A stretch of 64,000 bases of DNA from Goleter apudmare HA4340-LM2 (GTDB lineage: Bacteria > Cyanobacteriota > Cyanobacteriia > Cyanobacteriales > Nostocaceae): the NCBI GenBank assembly GCA_019359495.1, contig JAHHHF010000090.1, positions 46,120 to 110,119 of the forward strand, given 5' to 3'. The translations under genes were made by a program, and so were the position numbers. The notes below the pieces were generated by a model. It was not told the origin of the DNA, ran no database searches, and saw only the letters and a list, made by a program, of their open reading frames with translations. Of the stretch, positions 34,796-45,465 are shown piece by piece. Numbering within the stretch: position 1 is the stretch's first letter; each line of letters begins with the position of its first letter.

Positions 34796-35689
34796 TCATA
34801 ATTCGTCGCTGCTAACTCCATGTCGCTTGGCATAGCTAACAAATGTATTTTGCAGCAAAATAGCGACAGTCATGGGGCCTACACCACCAGGGACTGGGGT
34901 GAGAAACTCAGCCACACCAGCAATTGACTCCAAATGGACATCGCCGACTAAACGACTTTTGCCATTGGGATCTGTGACGCGATTCATCCCCACATCTACC
35001 ACAACAGCGCCCGGTTTCACCATGTCAGCAGTGATTAATCCAGCTTTTCCTGCTGCTGCAATTAGAATATCAGCATTCTGGGTGATGGACTTTAAGTCAT
35101 GTGATCGTGAATGGGCAATAGTTACGGTAGCATCAGCTTCAAGTAACATTAAAGCCATCGGTTTGCCCACCAAAATACTCCGTCCCACCACTACCGCTTG
35201 TTTCCCTCGCAAAGGAATGTCATATTCTTGTAACAGCCGCATCACACCATAGGGGGTACAACTGCGTAAACCTGCTTCTCCCCGCACCAGTCTCCCCAAG
35301 TTCACCGGATGCAATCCGTCGGCGTCTTTATCAGGGTCAATTTGATGCAGCAGGGTAACAGCATCTAAATGGTTTGGCAAAGGTAACTGCACGAGAATCC
35401 CATCAACTTGTGGATCTTGGTTGAGTGCAGCAATTATCTCTTCTAGTTCGCCTTGGCTGGTTTCTGTAGGAAAATGCTGACCAAAAGAAGCAATACCCAC
35501 CTTAGCGCAAGCCTTTTCCTTATTGCGGACATAAGCTGCCGATGCTGGATTGTCACCCACCATCAGCACCGCTAAACCAGGAGGGCGACCAATTTGTGAT
35601 TGTAATTCTGTAATGCGTTCTTGCAGTCCTTGGTGAATTTTTTCGGCTAACGCTTTACCATCAAGAAGTTTGGCAGTTTTTGTTTCCAT
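34796..35689 (-). CDS. folD: FolD, methylenetetrahydrofolate dehydrogenase/cyclohydrolase
   Basis: FolD interconverts 5,10-methylene- and 10-formyl-tetrahydrofolate using NADP. I chose the ATG at 35689 ([17 protein letters not shown]), preceded by AGGGAA, giving 297 residues; the frame stays open 48 codons further upstream but those residues do not look like FolD. Motifs seen are YVRNKEKAC with the catalytic Lys, [28 protein letters not shown] and [10 protein letters not shown]. Confidence 0.94.
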   Translation of the reverse strand: METKTAKLLDGKALAEKIHQGLQERITELQSQIGRPPGLAVLMVGDNPASAAYVRNKEKACAKVGIASFGQHFPTETSQGELEEIIAALNQDPQVDGILVQLPLPNHLDAVTLLHQIDPDKDADGLHPVNLGRLVRGEAGLRSCTPYGVMRLLQEYDIPLRGKQAVVVGRSILVGKPMALMLLEADATVTIAHSRSHDLKSITQNADILIAAAGKAGLITADMVKPGAVVVDVGMNRVTDPNGKSRLVGDVHLESIAGVAEFLTPVPGGVGPMTVAILLQNTFVSYAKRHGVSSDEL

Positions 35690-35953
35690 GAGAGTTCCCT
35701 GAAGATTCGCCTTGAGTTCAAAGTCTAACCGCGATGCGGAGTGAGTTATCAATGATCTGTTATTTTTTACTAAACTTTGACTTTGACTCTCAACTATGAT
35801 TGTTTTGCAGTTTGATGCCGTAGCGTCTCCCAAAATGCAACACCATACTGTTTATCTTCTCAGATCAACTGCATCATTAGGGCATAGGGCATGGGGAATT
35901 GGGCATGGGCAATAGGCAATAATTTTTGACTCTTGACAAGTGAAAAACAACAA

Positions 35954-36328
35954 ATGACAAATGACCTTTTTTCCCGTCTGGGACTGGCGTCTTTATTAGT
36001 AGTAGGGCTTTCTAGTTGTGGTCAATTGCCTCCCTCTGGCTTGAACCTTAGTAATCTGCGAATTGGCAGTAATATCACGCCAATTCGAGATATTCAACCA
36101 GAACAAGATAATCAGGCTACAGTTTACGTCCAAGGTAAGGTGGAAAAGCAAGTACCCCTTTTACAGCGATGGGCATATCAAATCAATGACTCAACTGGCA
36201 CAATTTGGGTTGTTACCAATCAAACAGGCCTAGAAGCAGGACAAGAAGTCGTGGTCAAAGGTAAAGTTCGCTACAAAAGTATACCTTTGGCTGGCAAGGA
36301 ATTTGGAGAATTGTATGTAGAAGAATAG
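35954..36328 (+). CDS. Small lipoprotein with OB-fold-like domain
   Basis: From ATG 35954 (MTNDLFSRLGLASLLVVGLS) the product has 124 residues. It begins with a lipoprotein signal whose lipobox is LSSC, then an OB-fold-like domain (ATVYVQGKVEKQVPLL, GTIWVVTNQTGLEAGQEVVV) of the kind seen in periplasmic nucleic-acid-binding-like or BOF proteins. It is probably anchored in a membrane. A TTG seven codons upstream is an alternative start. It is 30 bp before the Nudix gene on the same strand. Confidence 0.78.
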   Translation: MTNDLFSRLGLASLLVVGLSSCGQLPPSGLNLSNLRIGSNITPIRDIQPEQDNQATVYVQGKVEKQVPLLQRWAYQINDSTGTIWVVTNQTGLEAGQEVVVKGKVRYKSIPLAGKEFGELYVEE

Positions 36329-36358
36329 TATTAATTATTGCTTTTTTAATAAAAAAAC

Positions 36359-36802
36359 ATGCAGAATCAACAGGTACATGTAGCGATCGCTATTCTCCAT
36401 CAACAAGATAAGTTTCTCATGCAACTGCGGGACAATATCCCCAACATAGCTGCTGCTGGTTGTTGGGGATTGTTTGGCGGTCACATTGAAGTCGGGGAAA
36501 CAGCAGATATTGCCGTTCAGCGAGAAGTTTTGGAAGAAATCGGCTATACCCTAACATCATTTGCGGAATTTGGCTGTTATCCAGACGAAAAAATTGTGCG
36601 TCATGTCTTTCATGCACCTTTATTAGTGGAATTAGACCAACTGGTTCTCAATGAAGGCTGGGATATGAGGTTATTAACACCAGAAGATATTCGCCAAGGT
36701 GAATGTTATTCGCAAAATGCAGGCGAAGTGCGACCTTTGGGGCTGATGCATCAGCGCATCATGTTGGATTTCATCGAGAAAAATACAAAAGATCATCCCT
36801 GA
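36359..36802 (+). CDS. Nudix hydrolase
   Basis: The 147-residue protein has the complete Nudix box at about 42-64 (GHIEVGETADIAVQREVLEE followed by IGY), which binds metal and hydrolyses nucleoside diphosphates linked to another group. The substrate cannot be predicted; MutT-like sanitising or sugar-nucleotide cleavage are options. The start ATG at 36359 fits the family. Confidence 0.92.
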   Translation: MQNQQVHVAIAILHQQDKFLMQLRDNIPNIAAAGCWGLFGGHIEVGETADIAVQREVLEEIGYTLTSFAEFGCYPDEKIVRHVFHAPLLVELDQLVLNEGWDMRLLTPEDIRQGECYSQNAGEVRPLGLMHQRIMLDFIEKNTKDHP

Positions 36803-37038
36803 GTAGTGTTTTTAAACGCAGGAGGTCACAGAGGTTTGCTAAATTTCTTCACTACGAATTGAGAATGAAATGCTGTACTGAGATGTTACGCATTTAAATT
36901 GTATATTTCGCGTTTAGGTTGTCAAAAGTCAAGAGTCTAAAGTCCAAGCTATCCCTTAACCTTGGATTCTTGAAGAAAGGACATTCATAACGCAAGAATA
37001 TTCAATATAAACTGAAAGTTCCTGTGGAGTCGCAACCG

Positions 37039-38163
37039 ATGCAATCAGCAAACAAACTACCACGATGGTTAAATATCGGCTTGGCATTTCCTATTGCCAT
37101 TCTCAATGGTTGGCTATTACTCCAGGTTATACAGTATTTTCAACCTCTAGTAAGTATATTTGTCACGGCCGTTATCCTGGCTTTTGTGCTGAACTATCCT
37201 ATCCAGTTTTTTCAACAACGTGGGGTGCAACGGTATTTGGCAATTGGGGGCGTGCTGCTTTTAGCTGTAGTCATTTTAGTTGCCTTAGGTATCATCCTCG
37301 TACCCTTGATCATCCAACAACTCAACGAACTAGCTAATATTTTGCCTAGTTGGATTGAATCTGGCACTCAACAACTACAAGCATTCCAAGATTGGGCATT
37401 GAAACAACAGCATTTGCCGATTAATTTGAGTGGCTTAGTTAACCAAATTCTAGACCGATTATCTAGTCAAATTCAGTCTTTCACAGGTAAAATTCTCAGT
37501 TTTGCAGTCGATACTATCGGTATTGTCGTCAATGTTCTGTTGGCAGTAGTTTTAACTGTTTACATGGTGTTGAATGGTGAACGTTTGTGGGATGGAATTT
37601 TTCAGTGGTTTCCCTCAAATATTGGCCCAAAAGTACGACAATTATTGCGCGAAGATTTCCATAATTACTTTATTGGTCAAGCCACATTGGGGGCGGTGTT
37701 AGGAATAGCAATCACACTAGGGTTTTTTGTATTACAAGTGCCTTTAGCATTACTTTTTGGTATTGGCATTGGTTTATTTTCTCTCTTCCCTTTTGGGACA
37801 GGGATAGGTATTGCTATAGTAAGTTTTTTGGTGGCTTTGCAAAACTTTTGGTTAGGGGTAGAAGTCGCAGGTGTAGCAGTCGCACTTGACCAAGTAAACG
37901 CTAATTTTGTCGCACCGCGTATCTTGGGTAATTTGACTGGCTTAAATCCTGTTTGGGTAGTAATTTCTTTGTTGATAGGAGCGAAATTAGGCGGGGTTTT
38001 AGGTTTGTTAATTGCCATACCTTTCGCCAGCTTTATCAAGGATATAGCAGATAGTTGGCGAGCGGGGGAATTTAATCAGGTAGATGAAATTGAGCCGGAG
38101 TCTGTTCAAGTTGTGAGTGAGATTGACGGTTTAAATTTAAATGCAGAGGGACGTAGAGTTTAG
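37039..38163 (+). CDS. AI-2E family membrane transporter (PF01594)
   Basis: From ATG 37039, nine bases after GGAG, the product has 374 residues; a GTG five codons upstream overlaps that site. It has about eight membrane helices and the AI-2E/UPF0118 pattern: an N-terminal hairpin of helices, a soluble amphipathic region (IIQQLNELANILPSWIESG) and a C-terminal bundle (GNLTGLNPVWVVISLLIGAK). Members export small molecules or act as Na+/H+ antiporters; substrate unknown here. Confidence 0.9.
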   Translation: MQSANKLPRWLNIGLAFPIAILNGWLLLQVIQYFQPLVSIFVTAVILAFVLNYPIQFFQQRGVQRYLAIGGVLLLAVVILVALGIILVPLIIQQLNELANILPSWIESGTQQLQAFQDWALKQQHLPINLSGLVNQILDRLSSQIQSFTGKILSFAVDTIGIVVNVLLAVVLTVYMVLNGERLWDGIFQWFPSNIGPKVRQLLREDFHNYFIGQATLGAVLGIAITLGFFVLQVPLALLFGIGIGLFSLFPFGTGIGIAIVSFLVALQNFWLGVEVAGVAVALDQVNANFVAPRILGNLTGLNPVWVVISLLIGAKLGGVLGLLIAIPFASFIKDIADSWRAGEFNQVDEIEPESVQVVSEIDGLNLNAEGRRV

Positions 38164-38233
38164 CGCAGAGGAACGCTAAGTTTATTATTGGCAATCATCA
38201 AATTGTGATGAATCTTTAAATCAGGATGGCTAA

Positions 38234-39433
38234 ATGGAAGGTAGAAGATTTATTCGTAAAATTAGATTACAAAATTTCCTTTCCTATGGTACCGGCGGGG
38301 AAGAGATTGAATTACAACCGCTCAATGTATTAATTGGTGCTAACACTTCTGGAAAGTCAAATTTGATAGAAGCTTTAGGAATTTTACGAGCAACACCTAC
38401 AGATTTACCCTCTCCATTCCGCCAAGGTGGAGGAATTAATGAGTTTTTGTGGAAAGGTACACAGGCTAGTTCTGTAGCAACAATCGAAGTTACCTTAGAT
38501 TATCCTCCAAGAACTCAGGTTTTACGCTATCAAGTTAGCTTGACAGCAGTTGGTCAAAGATTAGAACTAGTTGATGAAGCTTTGGAAAATGAACAGGCAT
38601 ATCAGGGAGAAGACGATGTTTATTTTTACTATCGTTACCAACGTGGTCGTCCTGTTATAAACATTAACAAGATAGATAGTGATGGGGAATCTATAAGGCG
38701 TTTTCTACATCGAGAGGATTTAATTTCAGATCAGTCAGTTTTATCTCAAAGAAAAGACCCAGAACTGTATCCAGAACTCTCTTATATCAGTAATCAATTT
38801 TCTAATATTGCTTTATATCGTCACTGGCAGATGGGACGATATTCAGAAGCAAGAACTGCTCAAAAAACTGACCTGCCAGAACATCCTCTGTTAGAGGATG
38901 GCAGCAATCTAGGTTTATTTTTAAATAACTTACAACATCAAATAGGTAATAGAAAGATTATTGAATATTTGAGAAATTTTTATGATGCAGCTGAAGAACT
39001 AAGTGTAAGAATATATGGTGGTACAGTCCAGATATTTATTCGTGAAGAAGGTTTACTGCAACCAATTGCCGCTAATCGTTTATCTGATGGAACACTGCGC
39101 TATTTATTTTTAATAGCTTTATTACTTGACCCTACACCACCACCTCTGATTTGTCTTGAAGAACCAGAAATAGGCTTACATCCAGATATTTTACCTACTA
39201 TTGTAGAAATGCTAATTGCAGCATCTAAGAGAACACAATTAATCGTCACAACTCATTCTGATGCTTTGGTTGCTGCTTTGAGTGAGTATCCTGAATCAGT
39301 GTTAGTTTGTGAACGAGATGAAAAAGGTAGTCACCTACATCGTCTTGAACCTGATAAACTCAAAAACTGGCTAGAAAATTATACTCTTGGAGATATCTGG
39401 CGCATGGGTGAGATTGGGGGAAATCGATGGTAA
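38234..39433 (+). CDS. RecF/OLD-like AAA ATPase paired with a TOPRIM-type DUF4276 protein
   Basis: The 399-residue SMC/RecF-type ATPase (AAA_21 class) has Walker A GANTSGKSNLIEAL (35-48), an ABC-like signature RLSDGTLRYLFL near 276-287, Walker B LICLEEPEIGLHPD near 308-321 and the H-loop TTHSDALV near 338. The last seven bases overlap the DUF4276 gene. Split ATPase/TOPRIM pairs resemble OLD nucleases and the PARIS system, where the ATPase senses infection and the TOPRIM subunit is the effector. Defence is therefore a reasonable inference, not shown here. Confidence 0.88.
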   Translation: MEGRRFIRKIRLQNFLSYGTGGEEIELQPLNVLIGANTSGKSNLIEALGILRATPTDLPSPFRQGGGINEFLWKGTQASSVATIEVTLDYPPRTQVLRYQVSLTAVGQRLELVDEALENEQAYQGEDDVYFYYRYQRGRPVININKIDSDGESIRRFLHREDLISDQSVLSQRKDPELYPELSYISNQFSNIALYRHWQMGRYSEARTAQKTDLPEHPLLEDGSNLGLFLNNLQHQIGNRKIIEYLRNFYDAAEELSVRIYGGTVQIFIREEGLLQPIAANRLSDGTLRYLFLIALLLDPTPPPLICLEEPEIGLHPDILPTIVEMLIAASKRTQLIVTTHSDALVAALSEYPESVLVCERDEKGSHLHRLEPDKLKNWLENYTLGDIWRMGEIGGNRW

Positions 39434-40074
39434 AAGCGATTCGGATTTATATCGAAGGTGGCGGTGATGGTAAAAATACAAAAGCTTTAATTCGTCAAGG
39501 ATTTAGCCAATTTTGCAAGTACCTAGTTGAACTTGCAAAAACTCAAAAAATTCACTGGGATATTATCATCTGTGGTTCCCGCAATAACGCCTTACGTGAT
39601 TTCAAAAATGCTTTAACATCTCATCCCGATGCTTTTAATGTGCTGCTTGTTGATGCTGAAGCACCTGTGACAATACAATCACCTTGGGGACATTTAAAGA
39701 TTAGAGATAATTGGGATATTCCTTCAGGAGTAGATGATAGTCATTGCCACTTAATGGTTCAAGCAATGGAAGCTTGGTTAATAGCTGATATTGAAACTCT
39801 CAAAAAATTTTATGGCCAGGGTTTTAGAGAAAATGCTATTCCCAAAAACTCTTGTGTAGAGAACATTGATAAAGATAGCTTAGAACCAAGTCTGAAGTCT
39901 GCGACTCGTAACACTACGAAGGGTGAATACCACAAAATAAATCATACATCTAAGCTGTTGGCTTTGCTAGATGTAGCTACTGTCCGCAATGCTTCCCCAT
40001 ACTGCGATCGCCTCTTCACCACATTAGCAGAAAACATGAATGTCACAGCTAACAATCCACCAGATGCAAAATAA
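39427..40074 (+). CDS. DUF4276 (TOPRIM-like) protein, partner of the AAA ATPase
   Basis: The 215-residue protein has the DUF4276 pattern: IYIEGGGDGKN (E10) near the start, LLVDAEAP (D76, E78) and HLMVQAMEAWLIADIETLKK. The Glu plus DxE arrangement is that of a TOPRIM nuclease active site. The C-terminal part (SATRNTTKGEYHKINHTSKL) is typical of the family. Its ATG overlaps the ATPase stop, so a complex of the two is likely. Confidence 0.86.
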   Translation: MVKAIRIYIEGGGDGKNTKALIRQGFSQFCKYLVELAKTQKIHWDIIICGSRNNALRDFKNALTSHPDAFNVLLVDAEAPVTIQSPWGHLKIRDNWDIPSGVDDSHCHLMVQAMEAWLIADIETLKKFYGQGFRENAIPKNSCVENIDKDSLEPSLKSATRNTTKGEYHKINHTSKLLALLDVATVRNASPYCDRLFTTLAENMNVTANNPPDAK

Positions 40075-40225
40075 AGAAATTTTGATTTATATTACAATTG
40101 TGTCGAAAAAATCTTACAGAAGAAATTCAACAACCTTTTAATAACCTTTGGCTAACTCAATCTTTACTCATGGACATAACAGAACGTGGTAAACATCTGT
40201 TCTGTAACACCTTGGCTTGAGTAAC

Positions 40226-41827
40226 ATGTCGTCTACTAATCCATTAAAGTTTAACCGCCGTCAATTTCTGCTAAATTCCACGATCGCAGCAGGTGGAGTT
40301 ATTGTCACGAATATTGTACCAAAATCACCAGTGTTCGCCCAAGCACCTGCAATTATTACATCTGATAAAACACGTCCTACCATACCTTATGGTGTAGCTA
40401 CTGGAGATATTAGTGAGGATAGCATTATTGTTTGGAGTCGGAGCGATCGCCCGTCAAGAATGTTGGTAGAATATTCCACTAACGAATCTTTTCGCAATGG
40501 TTCGCGGGTTTTTGGGCCGCCTGCTCTAGAAGATAACGACTTTACAGCCAGAATAAATCTGCGAAACTTACCACCAGATCAACAAATATTTTATCGGGTA
40601 ACTTTCCAAGATTTAGATTATCGCAACGTCTATAGCGCTCCTGTTAGCGGTACTTTCCGCACTCCTCCCAAATACAAGCGAGATATATTCTTTGTGTGGG
40701 GTGGAGACACTGCTGGACAAGGATGGGGTATTAATCCTGATTTTGGCGGGATGAAAATCTATGAAACCATGCGCCAAACTCAGCCGGACTTTTTCATCCA
40801 TTCTGGCGATAATATATATGCTGATGGTCCGATGCAATCAGAAGTGCCCCTAGGTGATGGCACAATCTGGAAAAACATTGTCACAGAAGAAAAATCAAAA
40901 GTTGCAGAAACCCTAAAAGAATTTCGTGGTAACTATCAATATAATTTGCTCGATGAAAATGTGAAGCGGTTTAATGCTGAAGTTCCCATGTTGGCACAGT
41001 GGGATGACCACGAAGTCACAAATAACTGGTATCCTGGAGAAATTCTTAGCGATAACCGCTATACAGTCAAGGATGTGAATACCCTAGCAGAAAGGGGAAG
41101 ACAAGCATTTTTGGAATACATGCCCATTGACTATAAAACCAGATTTGATGCTGATAGAAGTAAGATATATCGCTCTTTTAATTACGGTTTATCATTAGAT
41201 ATTTTCATGCTGGATGAACGCACCTACCGGGGGATAAATACCCCTAACCGTCAGCCAGTGCAAAGTAAAGAAACAGACATGTTGGGACAGTCACAATTGC
41301 AATGGTTGAAGGTACAATTACTCAAATCAAAATCAACTTGGAAAGTCATTGCTAGTGACATGCCTTTGGGCTTAATTATTCGAGATGGTGCTACGGATTT
41401 TGAAGCTTGGGCAAATGGTGATGGACCCGCGTTGGGAAGGGAATTAGAGATAGCGGATTTACTGCGGTTTATCAAGAATAGAAATATTAAAAACGTGGTT
41501 TGGTTAACTGCTGATGTGCATTATGCCGCAGTCCACTATTACGACCCTAATAAAGCACAGTTTCAAGACTTTAAGCCTTTTTGGGAGTTTGTCGCCGGGC
41601 CTCTCAACTCCGGTACATTCGGCCCCAATCAATTAGAAAATACCTTTGGTCCACAATTGATATTTCAAAGTAATCCTCCTGGTATGGCATCAAATCGTCC
41701 CCCTAGTGCAGGTTTACAATTCTTTGGCGGCGTCAAGATTGATGCTAATACACAGGTGATGACGGTAACTCTGCGTAACTTAGTAGGGGAAACTATTTAC
41801 AGTGTAGATTTGCCACCAGAAAGGTAA
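40226..41827 (+). CDS. PhoD-like alkaline phosphatase/phosphodiesterase, Tat-exported
   Basis: From ATG 40226 (MSSTNPLKFNRRQFLLNSTI) the 533-residue product begins with a twin-arginine signal (NRRQFLLN), so it is exported folded. It is followed by an N-terminal Ig-like domain (about 50-150) and a PhoD-type catalytic domain with metal-binding motifs WGGDTAGQ, HSGDNIYADG, QWDDHEVTNNW and TADVHYAA. PhoD enzymes need Fe/Ca and release phosphate from phosphodiesters or monoesters in the periplasm. A TTG three codons upstream is an alternative start. No PhoB box was confirmed. Confidence 0.9.
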   Translation: MSSTNPLKFNRRQFLLNSTIAAGGVIVTNIVPKSPVFAQAPAIITSDKTRPTIPYGVATGDISEDSIIVWSRSDRPSRMLVEYSTNESFRNGSRVFGPPALEDNDFTARINLRNLPPDQQIFYRVTFQDLDYRNVYSAPVSGTFRTPPKYKRDIFFVWGGDTAGQGWGINPDFGGMKIYETMRQTQPDFFIHSGDNIYADGPMQSEVPLGDGTIWKNIVTEEKSKVAETLKEFRGNYQYNLLDENVKRFNAEVPMLAQWDDHEVTNNWYPGEILSDNRYTVKDVNTLAERGRQAFLEYMPIDYKTRFDADRSKIYRSFNYGLSLDIFMLDERTYRGINTPNRQPVQSKETDMLGQSQLQWLKVQLLKSKSTWKVIASDMPLGLIIRDGATDFEAWANGDGPALGRELEIADLLRFIKNRNIKNVVWLTADVHYAAVHYYDPNKAQFQDFKPFWEFVAGPLNSGTFGPNQLENTFGPQLIFQSNPPGMASNRPPSAGLQFFGGVKIDANTQVMTVTLRNLVGETIYSVDLPPER

Positions 41828-41879
41828 AAATGGGGCATAGGGCATAGGGCATAGATAACATGTGCTTTAGCCCTATTAT

Positions 41880-42275
41880 TTATCTTATTATCAGCATTGG
41901 AGAATCAATATCTAACAGCCAATTTTCATCAACAAATTCTAAATTTTCATTGTAAATCAGAACTAATTCACCAATCTTGTGGTTGTGATTATTTGGTGTT
42001 TGCTTAGGTTCAATGATAGGAGAGAAGAGAAAAAACTTTAGTTGTAAAAAGCGTTCTTTATGAGTAATGCCAATAGAACTGCTCACTAACTGTGGATTTA
42101 AGTCAAGAGGCAAAGTAATTGTTTCATAATATTCATCTTGCTCATCCCAGTATCCACATACTTGATAATCACATGCTTGCAAATGTTCTTGAACAAGTAT
42201 ATTGGTATTTAATTTTTCTAATATTTCCGTTAAATCGCGCCAGACTTGATGATTTTTTAATTCGAGTCTTGTCAT
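41880..42275 (-). CDS. Small protein, possible immunity partner of the 42288-42596 gene
   Basis: This 131-residue acidic protein (MTRLELKNHQVWRDLTEILE) has no family I recognise and no signal peptide. It is 12 bp downstream of the 42288-42596 gene on the same strand. Small acidic proteins in this position often neutralise polymorphic toxin domains. A gggcata heptamer repeat follows it. Confidence 0.6.
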   Translation of the reverse strand: MTRLELKNHQVWRDLTEILEKLNTNILVQEHLQACDYQVCGYWDEQDEYYETITLPLDLNPQLVSSSIGITHKERFLQLKFFLFSPIIEPKQTPNNHNHKIGELVLIYNENLEFVDENWLLDIDSPMLIIR

Positions 42276-42287
42276 AGTGATGGAGGT

Positions 42288-42596
42288 TTAATGTTCTGTT
42301 ACCAAACCAGGGAAGTGTAATACACCATCAATAAATTTTGCGTGAAATCTGAAATCGTCTCCTTTTCCTAAAACTTTAGATTTCAAATCGTAGCCCGACT
42401 CTTGAGATGTGACCAATCCAACATTACCGCGAGGAGGTACTTGCCCTTTCTCAATGGCTTTTAAATGTTTCCCTTTTTGATCGTATTTTAATCCTAGTTT
42501 TATTTGTTCACTTGCGAATGAAACTAGCAGACCGTTAGTGGAAAGATATACAGTATCAGGTTGGACATCTGCCCAATTATTGGGTAAAGCTTCCAT
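42288..42596 (-). CDS. Small protein resembling a polymorphic toxin C-terminal domain
   Basis: The 102-residue product (MEALPNNWADVQPDTVYLST) has a compact C-terminal part (GYDLKSKVLGKGDDFRFHAK, DGVLHFPGLVTEH) of the size and layout of a detached toxin domain. The delivery part of a large toxin is absent. I cannot name a family, so this is a guess from layout. The next gene may be its immunity protein. Confidence 0.5.
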   Translation of the reverse strand: MEALPNNWADVQPDTVYLSTNGLLVSFASEQIKLGLKYDQKGKHLKAIEKGQVPPRGNVGLVTSQESGYDLKSKVLGKGDDFRFHAKFIDGVLHFPGLVTEH

Positions 42597-42873
42597 TAAT
42601 TTAATCTTGAACTGACTGATTTATACTGATTAAATCACCTGTAAACCCTCGGACTGCTAAAGCCAGATGAATATTCCTTAGCCCTTAATTTCTCGTTACT
42701 CACTTCAGTTTTACCCCTACTCCTCAGCGATGGGGTAGTTTTATTGTATACCAGGGAGAGGATGAGGTTTTGTACCGCTTTCAATAAAAAAACATTGAGC
42801 GATCGCACTCAATCCGCCACCACACGTTATCATCGGATCTTGTGGCAATGCCTGTGCGTAACTCCTAGCATCT

Positions 42874-45465
42874 ATGACTGCTTCTGATTCTGACATTCAG
42901 CCAACGGAACCTATTACCCCCACTGCGCCCCACGCTGATACGCGACTGGTAGACCGCAGTAAGCTGAGTAAGATGTACCAGCACTATGTAGAGATGAAGG
43001 ATAAGTATCCTCATGCGTTGCTGCTGTACCGGGTGGGAGATTTCTTTGAAACTTTTTTTCAAGATGCTGTCACTGTCTCGCGGGAATTGGAACTAGTTTT
43101 AACGAGCAAACACGGCGGAGAAATTGGTCGTGTCGCCATGACTGGTGTCCCCCACCACGCTTGGGAACGCTACACCACCCAACTGGTGGAAAAAGGCTAT
43201 GCAGTGGTGATTTGTGACCAGGTGGAAGATGCTGCTGAAGCTGTCGGTTTGGTGCGGCGGGAGGTGACACGCATCCTCACCCCTGGTACTCTGCTGGAAG
43301 AGGGCATGTTGAAATCTAGTCGCAATAATTACTTGGTGGCTGTGGTAATTGCGGCCAACCATTGGGGTTTGGCTTATGCAGATATCTCTACAGGGGAATT
43401 CCTCACTACCCAAGGTAGCGATTTAGAACATTTGACTCAGGAATTAATGCGGTTGCAGCCTTCGGAGGTGTTGTTTCCTACCAATGCGCCAGATTTGGGT
43501 AGTATCCTGCGTCCAGGGGAAACTTCACCCCATTTACCCCAATGTTTACCACCATCTTTTTGTTATAGTTTGCGATCGCAATTACCGTTTTCTCAAGGTG
43601 AAGCCAGACCGAGATTATTGCAGAAATTTAAAGTGCGATCGCTAGAAGGTCTAGGCTGTGACCATCTTCCTTTGGCTGTGCGCGCAGCTGGCGGTTTGTT
43701 GGAATACCTGGAAGAAACACAAAAAGAAAACTCAGTCCCCCTACAACTTTTACGCACCTATACCGTTACCGATTACCTGATTGTTGACCATCAAACCCGC
43801 CGTAACCTAGAAATTACCCAAACTGTGCGGGATGGCACTTTTCACGGTTCCCTACTTTGGGCTTTGGATAGAACTAGCACAGCCATGGGTGGGCGGGCAC
43901 TGCGGCGATGGTTGTTGCAACCGCTACTCGATATCAAAGGCATCCGGGCGCGCCAAGATACCATCCAAGAATTAGTAGAAAATACTGCCCTCCGTCAAGA
44001 TTTACGACAGTTGTTACGGCAAATATATGATTTGGAAAGGTTGACAGGACGTGCTGGTTCTGGGACAGCCAATGCTAAAGATTTAGTAGCTTTGGCAGAT
44101 TCCCTCTCCCGTTTACCAGAATTATCTCGCTTGGTAGTTGAGGCCCGTTCTCCTTTTCTGAAAGCTTTGCAGAAGGTGCCGCCCATACTAGAAGAGTTGG
44201 CACAAAAATTACACGTTCATATCGTAGAATCACCACCGCTACATATCAAAGAAGGGGGATTAATTCGCTCCGGTGTGCATCACCTGTTGGATGAGCGCAA
44301 GGCGACTGTAGAATCAGACCAGCAATGGATTGCTAATTTAGAAGTTGAAGAACGGTCAAAAACTGGGATTCCGACGTTAAAGGTGGGATTTAATAAGACC
44401 TTTGGTTACTACATTAGTATTTCCCGCACTAAAGCCGACCAAGTACCATCTAATTACATCCGCAAGCAAACCTTGACCAATGAAGAACGCTACATCACCC
44501 CAGAGTTGAAGGAACGGGAAGCCCGGATACTCTCAGCGAGGGATGATTTGAATCAGTTGGAATATGAGATTTTTGTCGAGTTGCGGGAAGAGGTAGGTAG
44601 CCAGGCGGAGGTAATTCGCAACCTATCTAGGGCGGTAGCGGCGGCGGATGTTTTGTCTGGTTTGGCTGAATTGGCGGTGCATCAAGGTTACTGTCGTCCA
44701 GAAATGGTAGCGGGGAGAGAGATATTAATTACCAATGGGCGTCATCCGGTGGTGGAACAATCTTTGCCGGCGGGGTTTTTCGTGCCGAATTCGACACGGT
44801 TGGGTCAAGAGTCAAGAGTCAAAAGTCCAGAGTCATTAACAAATGATTATCCTGACTTAGTTATCTTGACTGGCCCAAATGCCAGTGGTAAGAGTTGTTA
44901 TTTAAGACAGGTGGGTTTAATTCAGTTGATGGCTCAGACTGGGAGTTTTGTCCCGGCGAAGTTGGCGAATTTGGGAGTATGCGATCGCATTTTTACACGA
45001 GTGGGGGCGGTGGATGATCTAGCTACGGGTCAATCTACTTTTATGGTGGAGATGAATGAAACAGCAAATATTCTCAACCATGCAACTTCTAGGTCATTGG
45101 TGTTATTAGATGAAATTGGCCGGGGGACGGCGACTTTTGACGGTCTTTCCATTGCTTGGGCGGTGGCGGAATATTTAGCAACCGATATCCAGTCCCGGAC
45201 AATTTTTGCCACCCATTACCATGAGTTGAATGAACTGGCGGGGATGTTATCGAATGTGGCAAATTATCAGGTGACGGTGAAGGAATTACCTGACCAAATT
45301 ATCTTTTTGCACCAAGTCCAACCGGGAGGCGCTGATAAATCTTACGGTATTGAAGCGGGAAGATTGGCGGGTTTACCTGCGGTGGTGATTCAACGGGCAA
45401 AACAAGTGATGGGGCAGATTGAGAAGCACAGTAAAATTGCAATGGGTTTACAAAATCTGGATTAA
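42874..45465 (+). CDS. mutS: DNA mismatch repair protein MutS
   Basis: The 863-residue protein has the full MutS layout: mismatch-binding domain with the GDFFETF motif (about 50-60), connector, lever and clamp, and the ATPase with Walker [15 protein letters not shown], Walker [16 protein letters not shown] and ATHYHEL. It starts homology-directed repair of replication errors. Just before the ATPase, about 10-15 residues ([13 protein letters not shown]) come from an in-frame heptamer DNA repeat (44804-44834). The poorly conserved DNA linker there probably tolerates it. Confidence 0.96.
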   Translation: MTASDSDIQPTEPITPTAPHADTRLVDRSKLSKMYQHYVEMKDKYPHALLLYRVGDFFETFFQDAVTVSRELELVLTSKHGGEIGRVAMTGVPHHAWERYTTQLVEKGYAVVICDQVEDAAEAVGLVRREVTRILTPGTLLEEGMLKSSRNNYLVAVVIAANHWGLAYADISTGEFLTTQGSDLEHLTQELMRLQPSEVLFPTNAPDLGSILRPGETSPHLPQCLPPSFCYSLRSQLPFSQGEARPRLLQKFKVRSLEGLGCDHLPLAVRAAGGLLEYLEETQKENSVPLQLLRTYTVTDYLIVDHQTRRNLEITQTVRDGTFHGSLLWALDRTSTAMGGRALRRWLLQPLLDIKGIRARQDTIQELVENTALRQDLRQLLRQIYDLERLTGRAGSGTANAKDLVALADSLSRLPELSRLVVEARSPFLKALQKVPPILEELAQKLHVHIVESPPLHIKEGGLIRSGVHHLLDERKATVESDQQWIANLEVEERSKTGIPTLKVGFNKTFGYYISISRTKADQVPSNYIRKQTLTNEERYITPELKEREARILSARDDLNQLEYEIFVELREEVGSQAEVIRNLSRAVAAADVLSGLAELAVHQGYCRPEMVAGREILITNGRHPVVEQSLPAGFFVPNSTRLGQESRVKSPESLTNDYPDLVILTGPNASGKSCYLRQVGLIQLMAQTGSFVPAKLANLGVCDRIFTRVGAVDDLATGQSTFMVEMNETANILNHATSRSLVLLDEIGRGTATFDGLSIAWAVAEYLATDIQSRTIFATHYHELNELAGMLSNVANYQVTVKELPDQIIFLHQVQPGGADKSYGIEAGRLAGLPAVVIQRAKQVMGQIEKHSKIAMGLQNLD
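44804..44834. repeat. Heptamer tandem repeat inside mutS
   Basis: Imperfect units of gtcaaga/gtcaaaa/gtccaga are repeated in tandem within the coding sequence. The same repeat type occurs between genes in this genome (for example near 36920-36945). The frame stays open. Confidence 0.8.
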
